Shown here: piece after piece, positions 1 to 7,313 of the stretch
Numbering within the stretch: position 1 is the first letter of the stretch
How the letters are laid out: each line of letters begins with the position of its first letter
Source: Alphaproteobacteria bacterium
GTDB lineage: Bacteria > Pseudomonadota > Alphaproteobacteria > JAJFFI01
NCBI GenBank assembly: GCA_021776755.1
Contig: JAJFFI010000352.1
Span: 1-9,048 of the forward strand
DNA: 9,048 nucleotides
Reading direction: 5' to 3'
Position numbers and translations under genes: made by a program
The notes under the pieces: generated by a model
Told to the model about the DNA's origin: nothing
What the model saw: the letters and a program-made list of their open reading frames with translations, nothing else
Database searches by the model: none

Positions 1-1
1 G

Positions 2-235
2 GTCCACCGGAACCTGCTGTCCGGGCGGCGCACGGTCATGGTGATGGGCGGCGTCCGCGCCCTGCGCCGCGATCCCGCGGAGGGCGCAAGCATCGCCGCA
101 CGGCTCGAGAGCGGCGTGGTCGGCGACGTTCTGTCGTGCACCGGCAGCTGGTGCCGGATCGCGGCCGGCGGCCACAAGGGCTATATCCCCCGGGCGCAGC
201 TCTGGGGTGTCTATCCGCAGGAAAAAATCGAATAA
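2..235 (+). CDS. SH3 domain-containing protein, C-terminal part (5' end outside window)
   Basis: The reading frame is open from the left edge (first full codon at base 2) to a TAA at 233-235, so this is the end of a longer gene. The 77 visible residues start VHRNLLSGRRTVMV and continue with a bacterial SH3 (SH3_4-like) fold pattern: a short strand reading VRALRRDPAEG, then GVVGDV, then a WCRI strand, then GYIPRAQLWGVYP. The ALRxxP and W-C-R-I...G-Y-I-P pattern is typical of the last of two SH3 repeats in small exported alphaproteobacterial proteins, which are thought to bind cell-wall or protein ligands. The signal peptide expected for that family would lie outside the window. The ATGs at 38 and 44 are probably internal, because coding sense and homology-like sequence continue upstream of them. 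The ligand is unknown. A cell-envelope role is inference, weakly supported by the co-directional penicillin-binding protein 70 bp downstream. Confidence 0.8.
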   Translation, partial: VHRNLLSGRRTVMVMGGVRALRRDPAEGASIAARLESGVVGDVLSCTGSWCRIAAGGHKGYIPRAQLWGVYPQEKIE

Positions 236-258
236 CGGCCCTTCTCCTGACGCATTTT

Positions 259-286
259 TTGCCGAAATAGGGCACTGACATACATC
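259..286 (+). promoter_or_regulatory. weak candidate promoter for the penicillin-binding protein gene
   Basis: The 70-bp gap between the SH3 gene and the next start contains TTGCCG (259-264), 16 bases, then TACATC (281-286). This is a poor but possible sigma-70-like pair. Transcription would start about 12 bases before the ATG at 306. There is no clear hairpin terminator after the SH3 gene; a T6 run at 255-260 lacks a convincing stem. The gene could instead be cotranscribed with the SH3 gene. Confidence 0.22.
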
Positions 287-305
287 GCATCACACAGATC
301 TTGTA

Positions 306-2282
306 ATGGCCCGCAAAGCTTCCGGAAAATCTCCGCGCCGCACAAAGCGCGCATCCAAGGACGTTCGCCGCCCCAGGTCCGAACGCCGCCCGGCACGCCG
401 CACCAAGGCCCGTTTCGCCTGGGTTGCGAGCATTCTGGTTGTGCTCACGCTCGGCATCGGCGGCGGCTGGCTGTGGTTCAGCCAGGACCTCCCGAGCCTC
501 GACGGCCTGAACACCGAGCGCCGCCCGGCGATCCGCCTGCTCGCCTCGGACGGCACGCTGCTCGAGACCTATGGTGATGTCTTCGGGCGGAAGGTGCATG
601 TGCGCTATCTGCCGAAACACGTGCCGCAGGCCGTGCTGGCCGCCGAGGACCGGCGATTCTACAGCCATTTCGGCGTCGATGCCGTCGGCCTGGTGCGCGC
701 CATCGTCGCCAACATCCGTGCGGGTCATGTAGTGCAGGGCGGCAGCACGATCACCCAGCAGGTGGCAAAGAACCTGTTCCTGACGCCCGAACGTTCCATG
801 AGCCGGAAGATCCGCGAAGCGATCCTGGCGCTCAAACTCGAGGCACGGTTTTCCAAGGACGACATTCTGACGGTCTACATGAACCGCATGTATCTCGGCA
901 GCGGCACCTGGGGCATCGACGCCGCGGCCAAGCGTTATTTCAACAAGCCCGCGGAGGCGCTGTCGGTTTACGAGGCCGCCATGATCGCTGGCCTGCTGAA
1001 GGCGCCGTCGCGCTACAACCCGGCGAACAGCAAGGATCTCGCGCATGCCCGCGCGGTGCTGGTCCTGAATTCGATGGCCGACGTGGACTTCCTGACCCCG
1101 GCCCAGGCGCAGGACGCGGCCATCAAGCGCACGTCCGCCGTACGCGGCAAGACCCGTCCGGCCCAGCGCTATTTCACCGACTGGATCGTCGAACGAGTGC
1201 GTGGCTATGTCGGCAGCGGCCAGGGCGACCTGATCGTCAAGACGACGCTCGATCCCAAGCTGCAGCGCATGGCCGAGGCCAAGACCGAGAAAATCATGGC
1301 CGAAGCCGCCGAGCGCGGCGTGACCCAGGTCGGCCTCGTGCTGATGACGCCGGAGGGCGCGGTGCGCGCCATGATCGGCGGCAAGGACTACGGCGACAGC
1401 AAGTTCAACCGCGCAACCCAGGCGCTCCGTCAGCCGGGCTCGTCGTTCAAGCCCTTCGTGTATCTGGCAGCGCTTGAGGCAGGGCTGTCTCCGAACACGA
1501 CCTTCACCGACGCGCCGCTCGCCATCGGCCGCTACACGCCGAAGAATTACGGCGGCAAATACTACGGCAATGTCACGCTCCGCACGGCGCTGGCGAAATC
1601 GCTCAACAGCGTGGCGGTGCGGGTCTCCGAGCAGGTCGGCCGCGACAAGGTCATCGGTGCGGCCCGCCGCATGGGCGTGACCGCGCACCTGACCGACACG
1701 CCTTCGATCGCGCTCGGCGCCAGCGACGTGCCGCTGATCGAGATGACGACGGCCTATGCGGTGCTCGCCAACAAGGGCACCGGCGTCTGGTCCTACGGTA
1801 TCGAGGAAATTCGCGAGAAGGACGGCACGGCCGAGGGCCGCATCCTCTATCAGCGCCCGAACGACGACCCGGGCCGCGTCGTGCAGGAAAACGACGTCAA
1901 CGGCATGAACGCGATGCTGATGAGTGTGGTCGAGAGCGGCACCGGCCGGCGCGCGCGGATCGGCCGCCCGGCCGCGGGCAAGACCGGCACCAGCCAGGAG
2001 TTCCGCGATGCCTGGTTTGTCGGATACACGCCGAACCTCGTGGCCGGCGTCTGGATGGGCAACGACGACGGCGAGCCGATGAAAAAAGTCACCGGCGGCA
2101 ACCTGCCGGCGATGCTCTGGGGCGCGGTCATGAAGGAGGCGCACAAAGGCGTCGAGGTTGCCGACCTGCCGACCTACATCGCGCCCGCCGTGGTCGCCCA
2201 GACCCCGCGCCAGCCCCGCAAGTCCACGTCCCGACCCCCCAGCACCGGCAACCGCCCGCCGGTGATCAAGATGGGTCCTTAG
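306..2282 (+). CDS. PBP1A-family bifunctional penicillin-binding protein (transglycosylase/transpeptidase)
   Basis: This 658-aa class A penicillin-binding protein polymerises lipid II into glycan strands and cross-links the stem peptides at the periplasmic face of the inner membrane. A very basic cytoplasmic tail (residues 1-36) precedes one membrane anchor (about 37-58). The GT51 transglycosylase domain (about 80-250) has EDRRFYSHFGVD with catalytic Glu114, then GGSTITQQVAKN from 145, and the RKIREAILALKLE and MYLGSGTWGI segments. The transpeptidase domain has all three penicillin-binding motifs: S379-S-F-K382 (nucleophile Ser379), S432-L-N434, and K559-T-G-T-S563. The C-terminal tail is rich in Pro, Arg and Ser. 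It is shorter than E. coli PBP1a (about 850 aa) because the linker between the catalytic domains is short and leaves no room for the large OB-type insert. The ATG at 306 is the only start that keeps the basic tail; no clear Shine-Dalgarno sequence precedes it. The 3' end overlaps convergent ada by 17 bp. Confidence 0.95.
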   Translation: MARKASGKSPRRTKRASKDVRRPRSERRPARRTKARFAWVASILVVLTLGIGGGWLWFSQDLPSLDGLNTERRPAIRLLASDGTLLETYGDVFGRKVHVRYLPKHVPQAVLAAEDRRFYSHFGVDAVGLVRAIVANIRAGHVVQGGSTITQQVAKNLFLTPERSMSRKIREAILALKLEARFSKDDILTVYMNRMYLGSGTWGIDAAAKRYFNKPAEALSVYEAAMIAGLLKAPSRYNPANSKDLAHARAVLVLNSMADVDFLTPAQAQDAAIKRTSAVRGKTRPAQRYFTDWIVERVRGYVGSGQGDLIVKTTLDPKLQRMAEAKTEKIMAEAAERGVTQVGLVLMTPEGAVRAMIGGKDYGDSKFNRATQALRQPGSSFKPFVYLAALEAGLSPNTTFTDAPLAIGRYTPKNYGGKYYGNVTLRTALAKSLNSVAVRVSEQVGRDKVIGAARRMGVTAHLTDTPSIALGASDVPLIEMTTAYAVLANKGTGVWSYGIEEIREKDGTAEGRILYQRPNDDPGRVVQENDVNGMNAMLMSVVESGTGRRARIGRPAAGKTGTSQEFRDAWFVGYTPNLVAGVWMGNDDGEPMKKVTGGNLPAMLWGAVMKEAHKGVEVADLPTYIAPAVVAQTPRQPRKSTSRPPSTGNRPPVIKMGP

Positions 2283-3417
2283 CGACCGCGGCCCTCTTCT
2301 TCCCGACTGAAGAAGAGGTGCTTTTTTCTGTCCCCAGCAGCTTTTCCTTCCGGGGCAGGCCCCAGCGGTAACCGCCGAGGCCGCCGTCTTCGCGGATCGC
2401 GCGGTGGCAGGGGATGAGCAGCGACACGGGATTGGTGGCACACGCCCGGCCGACGGCGCGCTGGCCTTTCGGGCGGTCGAGCATCACCGCGATTTCGGAG
2501 TAGGTGCGGGTCTGGCCGCGGGGAATGTCGATCAGCGCCTGCCAGACCTGGCGCTGGAACGCCGTCGCGCGTACATCGAGGGGCAGGTCGGCATGCGGCT
2601 CCTTTCCCGACAGCACCTGCAGAACGCCATCGAGCCACCGCCCGAGCAAGGCATCGTCCCGAGCGATTTCGGCAGCCGGAAATTCCGCGCGCAGATCCTC
2701 GATCAACGCCGCATCGTCGCCGCCAAAGCCGAGGAAGCTGATGCCATGTTCGGTCGCGCTAACCAGCATGCGGCCGAGGAAACAGTCGGCCAGCGCATAA
2801 CCCATACGGGCTCCGGCGCCGCCCCGGCCATAGCTTGCGGGCGTCATGCCGAGATGTGCGTGCGCCCGTTCATAGAGTCGGCTCGAAGAACCGAACCCGG
2901 CTTCATAGGCAGCCCCCGCGACATTTGCGTGATCCGGGCCATCCTCACGCACGGTCTGGCGGAACCGGTCCATGCGCCGGGTCTCGGCGTATTCGCGGGG
3001 GCTGACGCCGGTTACCGCCTTGAAGACGCGCTGCAGATGCGTCGGGCTGAACCCGGTCGCGTCCGCCAGGGCGTCGAGGCTGACCGGCGCGCCCTCGCCC
3101 GCATCGATTGCGCGGCAGGCCTTGCGCACTGCCTCGATCTTCGGATCGGCCGCGGGCGCGTCGGCCGGGCGGCACCGCTTGCAGGCGCGAAAACCCCGGC
3201 GCTCGGCTAGTTCGGGCAGCGGGTAGAAATCGACGTTGCCGCGCGCCGGCTTTCGCGACGCACAGGACGGGCGGCAGTAGATGACCGTGGTTTTGACCGC
3301 ATAGACGAAGGCGCCCTCGGCACCGGCGTCGCGGGTCAGGACAGCCTGCCAGCGCGCGTCACGGTCATGCGCGGCAGGATCGGAGGCGGGGGTGGTGGTC
3401 ATCGCGGTCATCATCAT
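2266..3417 (-). CDS. ada: Ada: bifunctional DNA-methylation repair methyltransferase and transcriptional activator
   Basis: This 383-aa protein has the full Ada architecture. The N-terminal zinc domain (about 20-88) starts RWQAVLTRD and has Cys48 and Cys52 (in YCRPSCASR) and Cys79 and Cys82 (in CKRC). In E. coli Ada the first of these cysteines takes the methyl group from phosphotriesters and switches the protein to an activator. An AraC-type helix-turn-helix pair follows (about 93-197, including LADATGFSPTHLQRVFK and GFGSSSRLYERA). The C-terminal O6-methylguanine methyltransferase domain (about 205-362) has FQRQVW, the GQTRTYSEIA recognition region and the PCHR active site with Cys337. All key residues are present, so both activities should be intact. 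The last 20 or so residues (Ser/Lys-rich) exceed the E. coli protein and are encoded across the opposing gene's terminator and final codons. The start is the first of three consecutive ATGs (3417); any of them, or the later Met6, is possible, and no strong Shine-Dalgarno sequence is visible. Confidence 0.95.
   Translation of the reverse strand: MMMTAMTTTPASDPAAHDRDARWQAVLTRDAGAEGAFVYAVKTTVIYCRPSCASRKPARGNVDFYPLPELAERRGFRACKRCRPADAPAADPKIEAVRKACRAIDAGEGAPVSLDALADATGFSPTHLQRVFKAVTGVSPREYAETRRMDRFRQTVREDGPDHANVAGAAYEAGFGSSSRLYERAHAHLGMTPASYGRGGAGARMGYALADCFLGRMLVSATEHGISFLGFGGDDAALIEDLRAEFPAAEIARDDALLGRWLDGVLQVLSGKEPHADLPLDVRATAFQRQVWQALIDIPRGQTRTYSEIAVMLDRPKGQRAVGRACATNPVSLLIPCHRAIREDGGLGGYRWGLPRKEKLLGTEKSTSSSVGKKRAAVAKDPS
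2293..2327 (+). terminator. intrinsic terminator of the PBP gene, lying inside the ada coding region
   Basis: A perfect 10-bp stem (CCTCTTCTTC at 2293-2302, GAAGAAGAGG at 2309-2318) with a 6-base loop is followed by TGC and a T6 run at 2322-2327. It begins 11 bp after the PBP stop codon, and the T-tract is only on the + strand side, so it serves PBP transcription. On the other strand it is read as codons of the poorly conserved Ada tail (about residues 364-375), where no U-tract follows the hairpin. Confidence 0.85.
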
Positions 3418-3460
3418 GCCGCGAGACTACGCCCGCCGCCACTGCCGTTCTATCCGATCC

Positions 3461-3473
3461 TTGCGGGGGAATT
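3461..3473 (-). promoter_or_regulatory. candidate Ada box upstream of ada
   Basis: On the minus strand this reads AATTCCCCCGCAA, an exact fit to the AAT-N6-GCAA Ada-box pattern known from E. coli ada and aidB. The following bases (GGATCG) also resemble the E. coli ada sequence after its box. It lies 44-56 bp upstream of the ada ATG, in the right orientation for methylated Ada to activate its own gene. Seven fixed bases would match by chance in roughly 1% of gaps this size. The short distance leaves little room for a promoter plus leader, and no good -10 is visible. Confidence 0.45.
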
Positions 3474-3542
3474 CGGCGTTCAGCCCCTGCCAGATATTTC
3501 GGCTGTCAGCCGATGCCAGAGATTTCGGCTTTCAGCCGATGC
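3465..3542. repeat. three tandem 26-bp units spanning the metallopeptidase stop and the ada upstream region
   Basis: The units are 3465-3490, 3491-3516 and 3517-3542. The last two match at 24 of 26 positions. The first is degenerate in its outer part but keeps the core at the exact 26-bp period. The shared core on the + strand is TTCGGC-NN-TCAGCC (3472-3485, 3498-3511, 3524-3537). In the two better units the core is also a small inverted repeat (TCGGCT, 3 bases, AGCCGA). The third unit contains the last codons and TGA of the metallopeptidase gene. The first overlaps the candidate Ada box. Confidence 0.8.
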
Positions 3543-4263
3543 GGTGCAGCCGGGTGCCGTGGCGTTTCAGCCAGCCGCGCGGGCCCTCGACGTCCCCGGT
3601 CAGTTGCGCGACCTTGCGCCAGAAGCGCGGTGAGTGGTTCATCTCGGCCAGATGCGCGACCTCGTGGGCGACGACGTAATCGAGCACGTTTTCGGGCGCC
3701 AGAATCAGCCGCCAGGAAAACGACAGCGTGCCGGTGCTCGAGCAGCTCCCCCAGCGCGAGCGGGTGTCGGCGACCCGGATGCGGCCCGCGACCCGGCCGA
3801 GCCGCGTCGCCTTTTCCCGCACCCGAACCTCGATCTCGCGCCGCGCCTCGCGTTTCAGCCAGTCCGTGAGCCGGCGCGCCAGATGCCCGGCCTCGCCCGC
3901 GACACAGACGTCGCCGCCCTCGGTCCACACCACGCCGCGCGCGCCGGGGCGGTGACGGATACGCCGGGTCTCGCCGCGGAAGGGGAATTCGCCGCCGTCG
4001 ACGAAGCCGAGTTTCGGCGGCAACGCGCCGAGACGGGCCGCGACCCACACGGCCTTCGACTGCGCGAACGCGACGCCCTCCTGCACCGAAACCGAGCGCG
4101 GCAGCACGAGCGTCACGCCATCGCTCTTTTCGTCGATGCGGAGCGCGATGCGCCGGGCCCGCAGGCTGCGGCGGACCGTCATCGGCACTTCCCGATCCCC
4201 GAGATCGAGCGCCATGGCATCGCTCAGCAGCGGCTTGACGAGGGGAGCTGCAGGTTTTCGCAT
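3532..4263 (-). CDS. YgjP-type (DUF45, M48-like) zinc metallopeptidase
   Basis: This 243-aa protein belongs to the YgjP/DUF45 family of predicted cytosolic zinc metallopeptidases related to the WSS1/SprT-like group. The start has SRRGxRxxIxxxV-type basic sequence (about 30-45, RRSLRARRIALRID). The conserved middle motif RSRWGSCSS lies at 168-176. The zinc site is at 200-210: VVAHEVAHLAEMNHSPRFW, with His200, Glu201 (catalytic), His204 and a third His at 210, so it should be active. No signal peptide is seen. The physiological substrate of this family is poorly known, and I do not assign one. The open frame runs far upstream, but everything beyond 4263 is antisense to glpK. The ATG at 4263 is preceded by AAGG at a suitable distance and is the best start. 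ada follows 114 bp downstream on the same strand, which is compatible with readthrough but not evidence of joint function. Confidence 0.88.
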   Translation of the reverse strand: MRKPAAPLVKPLLSDAMALDLGDREVPMTVRRSLRARRIALRIDEKSDGVTLVLPRSVSVQEGVAFAQSKAVWVAARLGALPPKLGFVDGGEFPFRGETRRIRHRPGARGVVWTEGGDVCVAGEAGHLARRLTDWLKREARREIEVRVREKATRLGRVAGRIRVADTRSRWGSCSSTGTLSFSWRLILAPENVLDYVVAHEVAHLAEMNHSPRFWRKVAQLTGDVEGPRGWLKRHGTRLHRIG

Positions 4264-4269
4264 ATGACC

Positions 4270-4298
4270 TTGATATCCAGCGCCCCGGCTTGACACAA
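4270..4298 (-). promoter_or_regulatory. candidate promoter for the metallopeptidase gene
   Basis: On the minus strand TTGTGT (4298-4293), 17 bases, then TATCAA (4275-4270) form a fair sigma-70-like pair with ideal spacing. The expected start of transcription would fall at or next to the ATG at 4263, implying a leaderless or near-leaderless message. The AAGG used above as a Shine-Dalgarno sequence overlaps this -10, so the two readings compete. The -35 shares bases with the TTGACA facing glpK. Confidence 0.3.
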
Positions 4299-4319
4299 GG
4301 CCGTCGGTCCCCGGACACT
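4290..4319 (+). promoter_or_regulatory. candidate promoter for glpK
   Basis: A consensus TTGACA lies at 4290-4295 in the 114-bp divergent gap. The best -10 at 18-base spacing is the weak GACACT (4314-4319). A start of transcription near 4326 would give a leader of about 50 bases. The -35 is convincing and the -10 is not. I see no clear operator for a glycerol-3-phosphate repressor. Confidence 0.3.
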
Positions 4320-4363
4320 TTATCCGTCCCTCACCATCCCAGCTGCCGCCGCGCAGCCCAACA

Positions 4364-4376
4364 GGCCCGGAGGGCC
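4364..4376 (+). promoter_or_regulatory. glpK ribosome binding site inside a small GC hairpin
   Basis: The Shine-Dalgarno sequence GGAGGG (4369-4374) sits 3 bases before the ATG at 4378. It is framed by GGCCC (4364-4368) and GGGCC (4372-4376), a perfect 5-bp stem with a GGA loop, so half of the ribosome site would be paired when folded. Confidence 0.45.
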
Positions 4377-4377
4377 C

Positions 4378-5870
<1,493 letters not shown>

Positions 5871-5874
<4 letters not shown>

Positions 5875-7088
5875 TTGTGCTTTTTGATGAAGGCCGCGAC
5901 TTCGGGCTTGATGTTTTCGCGCCACTTCCGGCCGTTGAAGATGCCGTAGTGGCCGACGCCCTTTTGCATCATATGCCGCCGCTTGCCGGCGGGAAGACTT
6001 GCGCAGATGTCATGGGCAGCTTCGGTCTGGCCGACGCCCGAAATGTCATCGAGCTCGCCCTCGACCGTCATCAGTGCGGTATCGCGGATGGCGGTCGCGT
6101 CCACTTTGCGCCCGCGGCTGACCCAGGTGCCCTCGGGCAGCGCATGCTTCTGGAACACCACGTCGATGGTCTGCAGGTAGTACTCGGCGGGCAAGTCCAT
6201 GACCGAGAGATACTCGTCGTAGAACCGCTTGTGCCCATCCGCGCTGTCGCCATCGCCGACGACCAGATGCTCGAACAGTTTCATGTGCGCGCCGATGTGG
6301 CGGTCCATGTTCATCGACATGAAGCCGCTGATCTGCAGGAAGCCCGGATAGACTTGGCGCATGAAACCCGGATAGCGGGCCGGCACGCGGGTGATCACGT
6401 TGCGCTCGAACCAGGCGTGCGGCCGGCTGGTGGCCATCTCGTTGACCTTGGTCGGGCTGCGGCGCGTGTCGATCGGACCGCCCATCAGCACCATCGAGGC
6501 CGGACGGCACGGATCTTTCTCTCCCGCCATCAGCGAGACCGCGGCCAGCACCGGCACCGACGGCTGACACACCGCCATGATATGGGTCTTCGGGCCGAGA
6601 TGGCGCAGGAACCGGATGACCAAATCGACATAGTCGTCGAGATCGAACGCGCCCTTGAAGAAGGGGACGGTGCGCGCGTCCTTCCAGTCGGTGATGTAGA
6701 CGTCGTGATCCTCGATCAGTGCGCGCACAGTCCCGCGCAACAGCGTCGGGTAGTGGCCCGACAGCGGGGCCACGAGCAACAGCTTCGGATGCTTCTTCCT
6801 GGTATCGCGCTTGAAGTGGAGCAGCGTGCAGAAATCGGTCTCGAGCACCGGCTCGATCTCGACCGCGCACTCGACGCCGTCAACCGTTGTGCTCTCGATC
6901 TGCCAGTCGGGTTTTTCGTATTGGCGCGTGGTGCGCTCGAACAGCTCGAAGCCCGCGGCCATAGATCGCCCGAGGCGCGTGTAACTGAGCGGGGAGACCG
7001 GATTGGAGAACATCTGCTGACCAACCCCGGCCATCATGCGCGCCGGCGTGAGTGCCGCTTCCCGGAGTTCGTTGAGCTGATAGAGCAT
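5871..7088 (-). CDS. phaZ: intracellular poly(3-hydroxybutyrate) depolymerase
   Basis: This 405-aa protein matches the intracellular PhaZ family that releases 3-hydroxybutyrate units from native PHB granules in the cytoplasm. The N-terminus ([13 protein letters not shown], then FSNPVSPL and [21 protein letters not shown]) is the family's typical opening. The alpha/beta-hydrolase core follows: [19 protein letters not shown] (about 103-121), YITDWKDAR (131-139) and the nucleophile segment MAVCQPSVP with Cys174. In this family a cysteine replaces the usual serine of the lipase box. Asp347/348 in GELDDISG and His380 in GVGHYG complete a plausible triad. The C-terminal region fits the PHB_depo_C domain. 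The frame opens at 7121, but I chose the ATG at 7088 because AGGGGA lies 4 bases before it and the family's N-terminus starts there. No signal peptide is seen. No pha synthase or phasin gene is in the window. Confidence 0.94.
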
Positions 7089-7134
7089 TGTGTCCCCTGA
7101 AGTCGTTGTTCCGAGCCCCACCCCGATTATTTCC

Positions 7135-7142
7135 GCACTGCA
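7135..7142 (-). promoter_or_regulatory. TGC-rich motif near the phaZ start (possible PhaR-type site)
   Basis: The minus strand reads TTGCAGTGCGG here, containing TGCAGTGC. The same 8 bases occur in the opposite orientation at 7230-7237 within CTGCTGCAGTGCAC. TGC-rich operators are reported for the PHA regulator PhaR in alphaproteobacteria. The assignment here is inference from composition and gene context. Confidence 0.25.
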
Positions 7143-7164
7143 ACAGTATCGCCTACCAGAACAA

Positions 7165-7184
7165 GTGAGATTGCGTCATCTCAC
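7165..7184. promoter_or_regulatory. 20-bp inverted repeat upstream of phaZ (operator-like)
   Basis: GTGAGAT (7165-7171), six bases, then ATCTCAC (7178-7184) is a perfect 7+7 inverted repeat, 77 bp upstream of the phaZ ATG. The geometry suits a dimeric helix-turn-helix regulator. It is not the CRP pattern, since GTGA to TCAC spacing is 12 rather than 8. No T-run follows on either strand, so it is not a terminator. No regulator gene lies beside it. Confidence 0.5.
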
Positions 7185-7225
7185 CACAAAATGTAGCCGT
7201 ACGTGCGAACCGTTCCCGGCTCTGT

Positions 7226-7238
7226 CTGCTGCAGTGCA
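7226..7238 (+). promoter_or_regulatory. TGC-rich motif in the phaZ upstream gap (possible PhaR-type site)
   Basis: CTGC-T-GCAG (7226-7234) overlaps TGCA-G-TGCA (7230-7238). Further TTGCA words occur at 7250-7254 and 7269-7274. This clustering of TGC/GCA words in a gap that is otherwise AT-richer than its surroundings is the basis for calling it a candidate PhaR-like operator. It lies about 140 bp from the phaZ ATG. The rest of the 225-bp gap (7089-7313) shows no convincing coding sequence and no clear -35/-10 pair. Confidence 0.3.
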
Positions 7239-7295
7239 CGCTCATGATGTTTGCACACAAATGAATTATTGCAAGTGCGAAATACGGTTATCACC

Positions 7296-7308
7296 TGGAA
7301 GCGTTCCA
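7296..7308 (-). other. small inverted repeat after cobB
   Basis: TGGAA-GCG-TTCCA is a perfect 5-bp stem with a 3-base loop, beginning about 6 bp past the cobB stop. It lacks a downstream U-run, so it is at best a weak terminator or a 3' stabilising hairpin. It could also be a short operator. Confidence 0.25.
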
Positions 7309-7313
7309 AATTC

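Noticed and set aside
255..260. T6 run after the SH3 gene as an intrinsic terminator
   Set aside because: No stable stem lies directly before the run.
36..2441. 801-aa open frame on the minus strand opposite the PBP gene
   Set aside because: It is antisense to a gene with every catalytic motif intact, is very rich in Arg/Ala/Gly/His and shows no recognisable domain. It is a GC-driven shadow.
2404..3210. 268-aa plus-strand open frame opposite ada
   Set aside because: It is a shadow of a complete Ada protein whose cysteine and HTH motifs are all in the minus frame.
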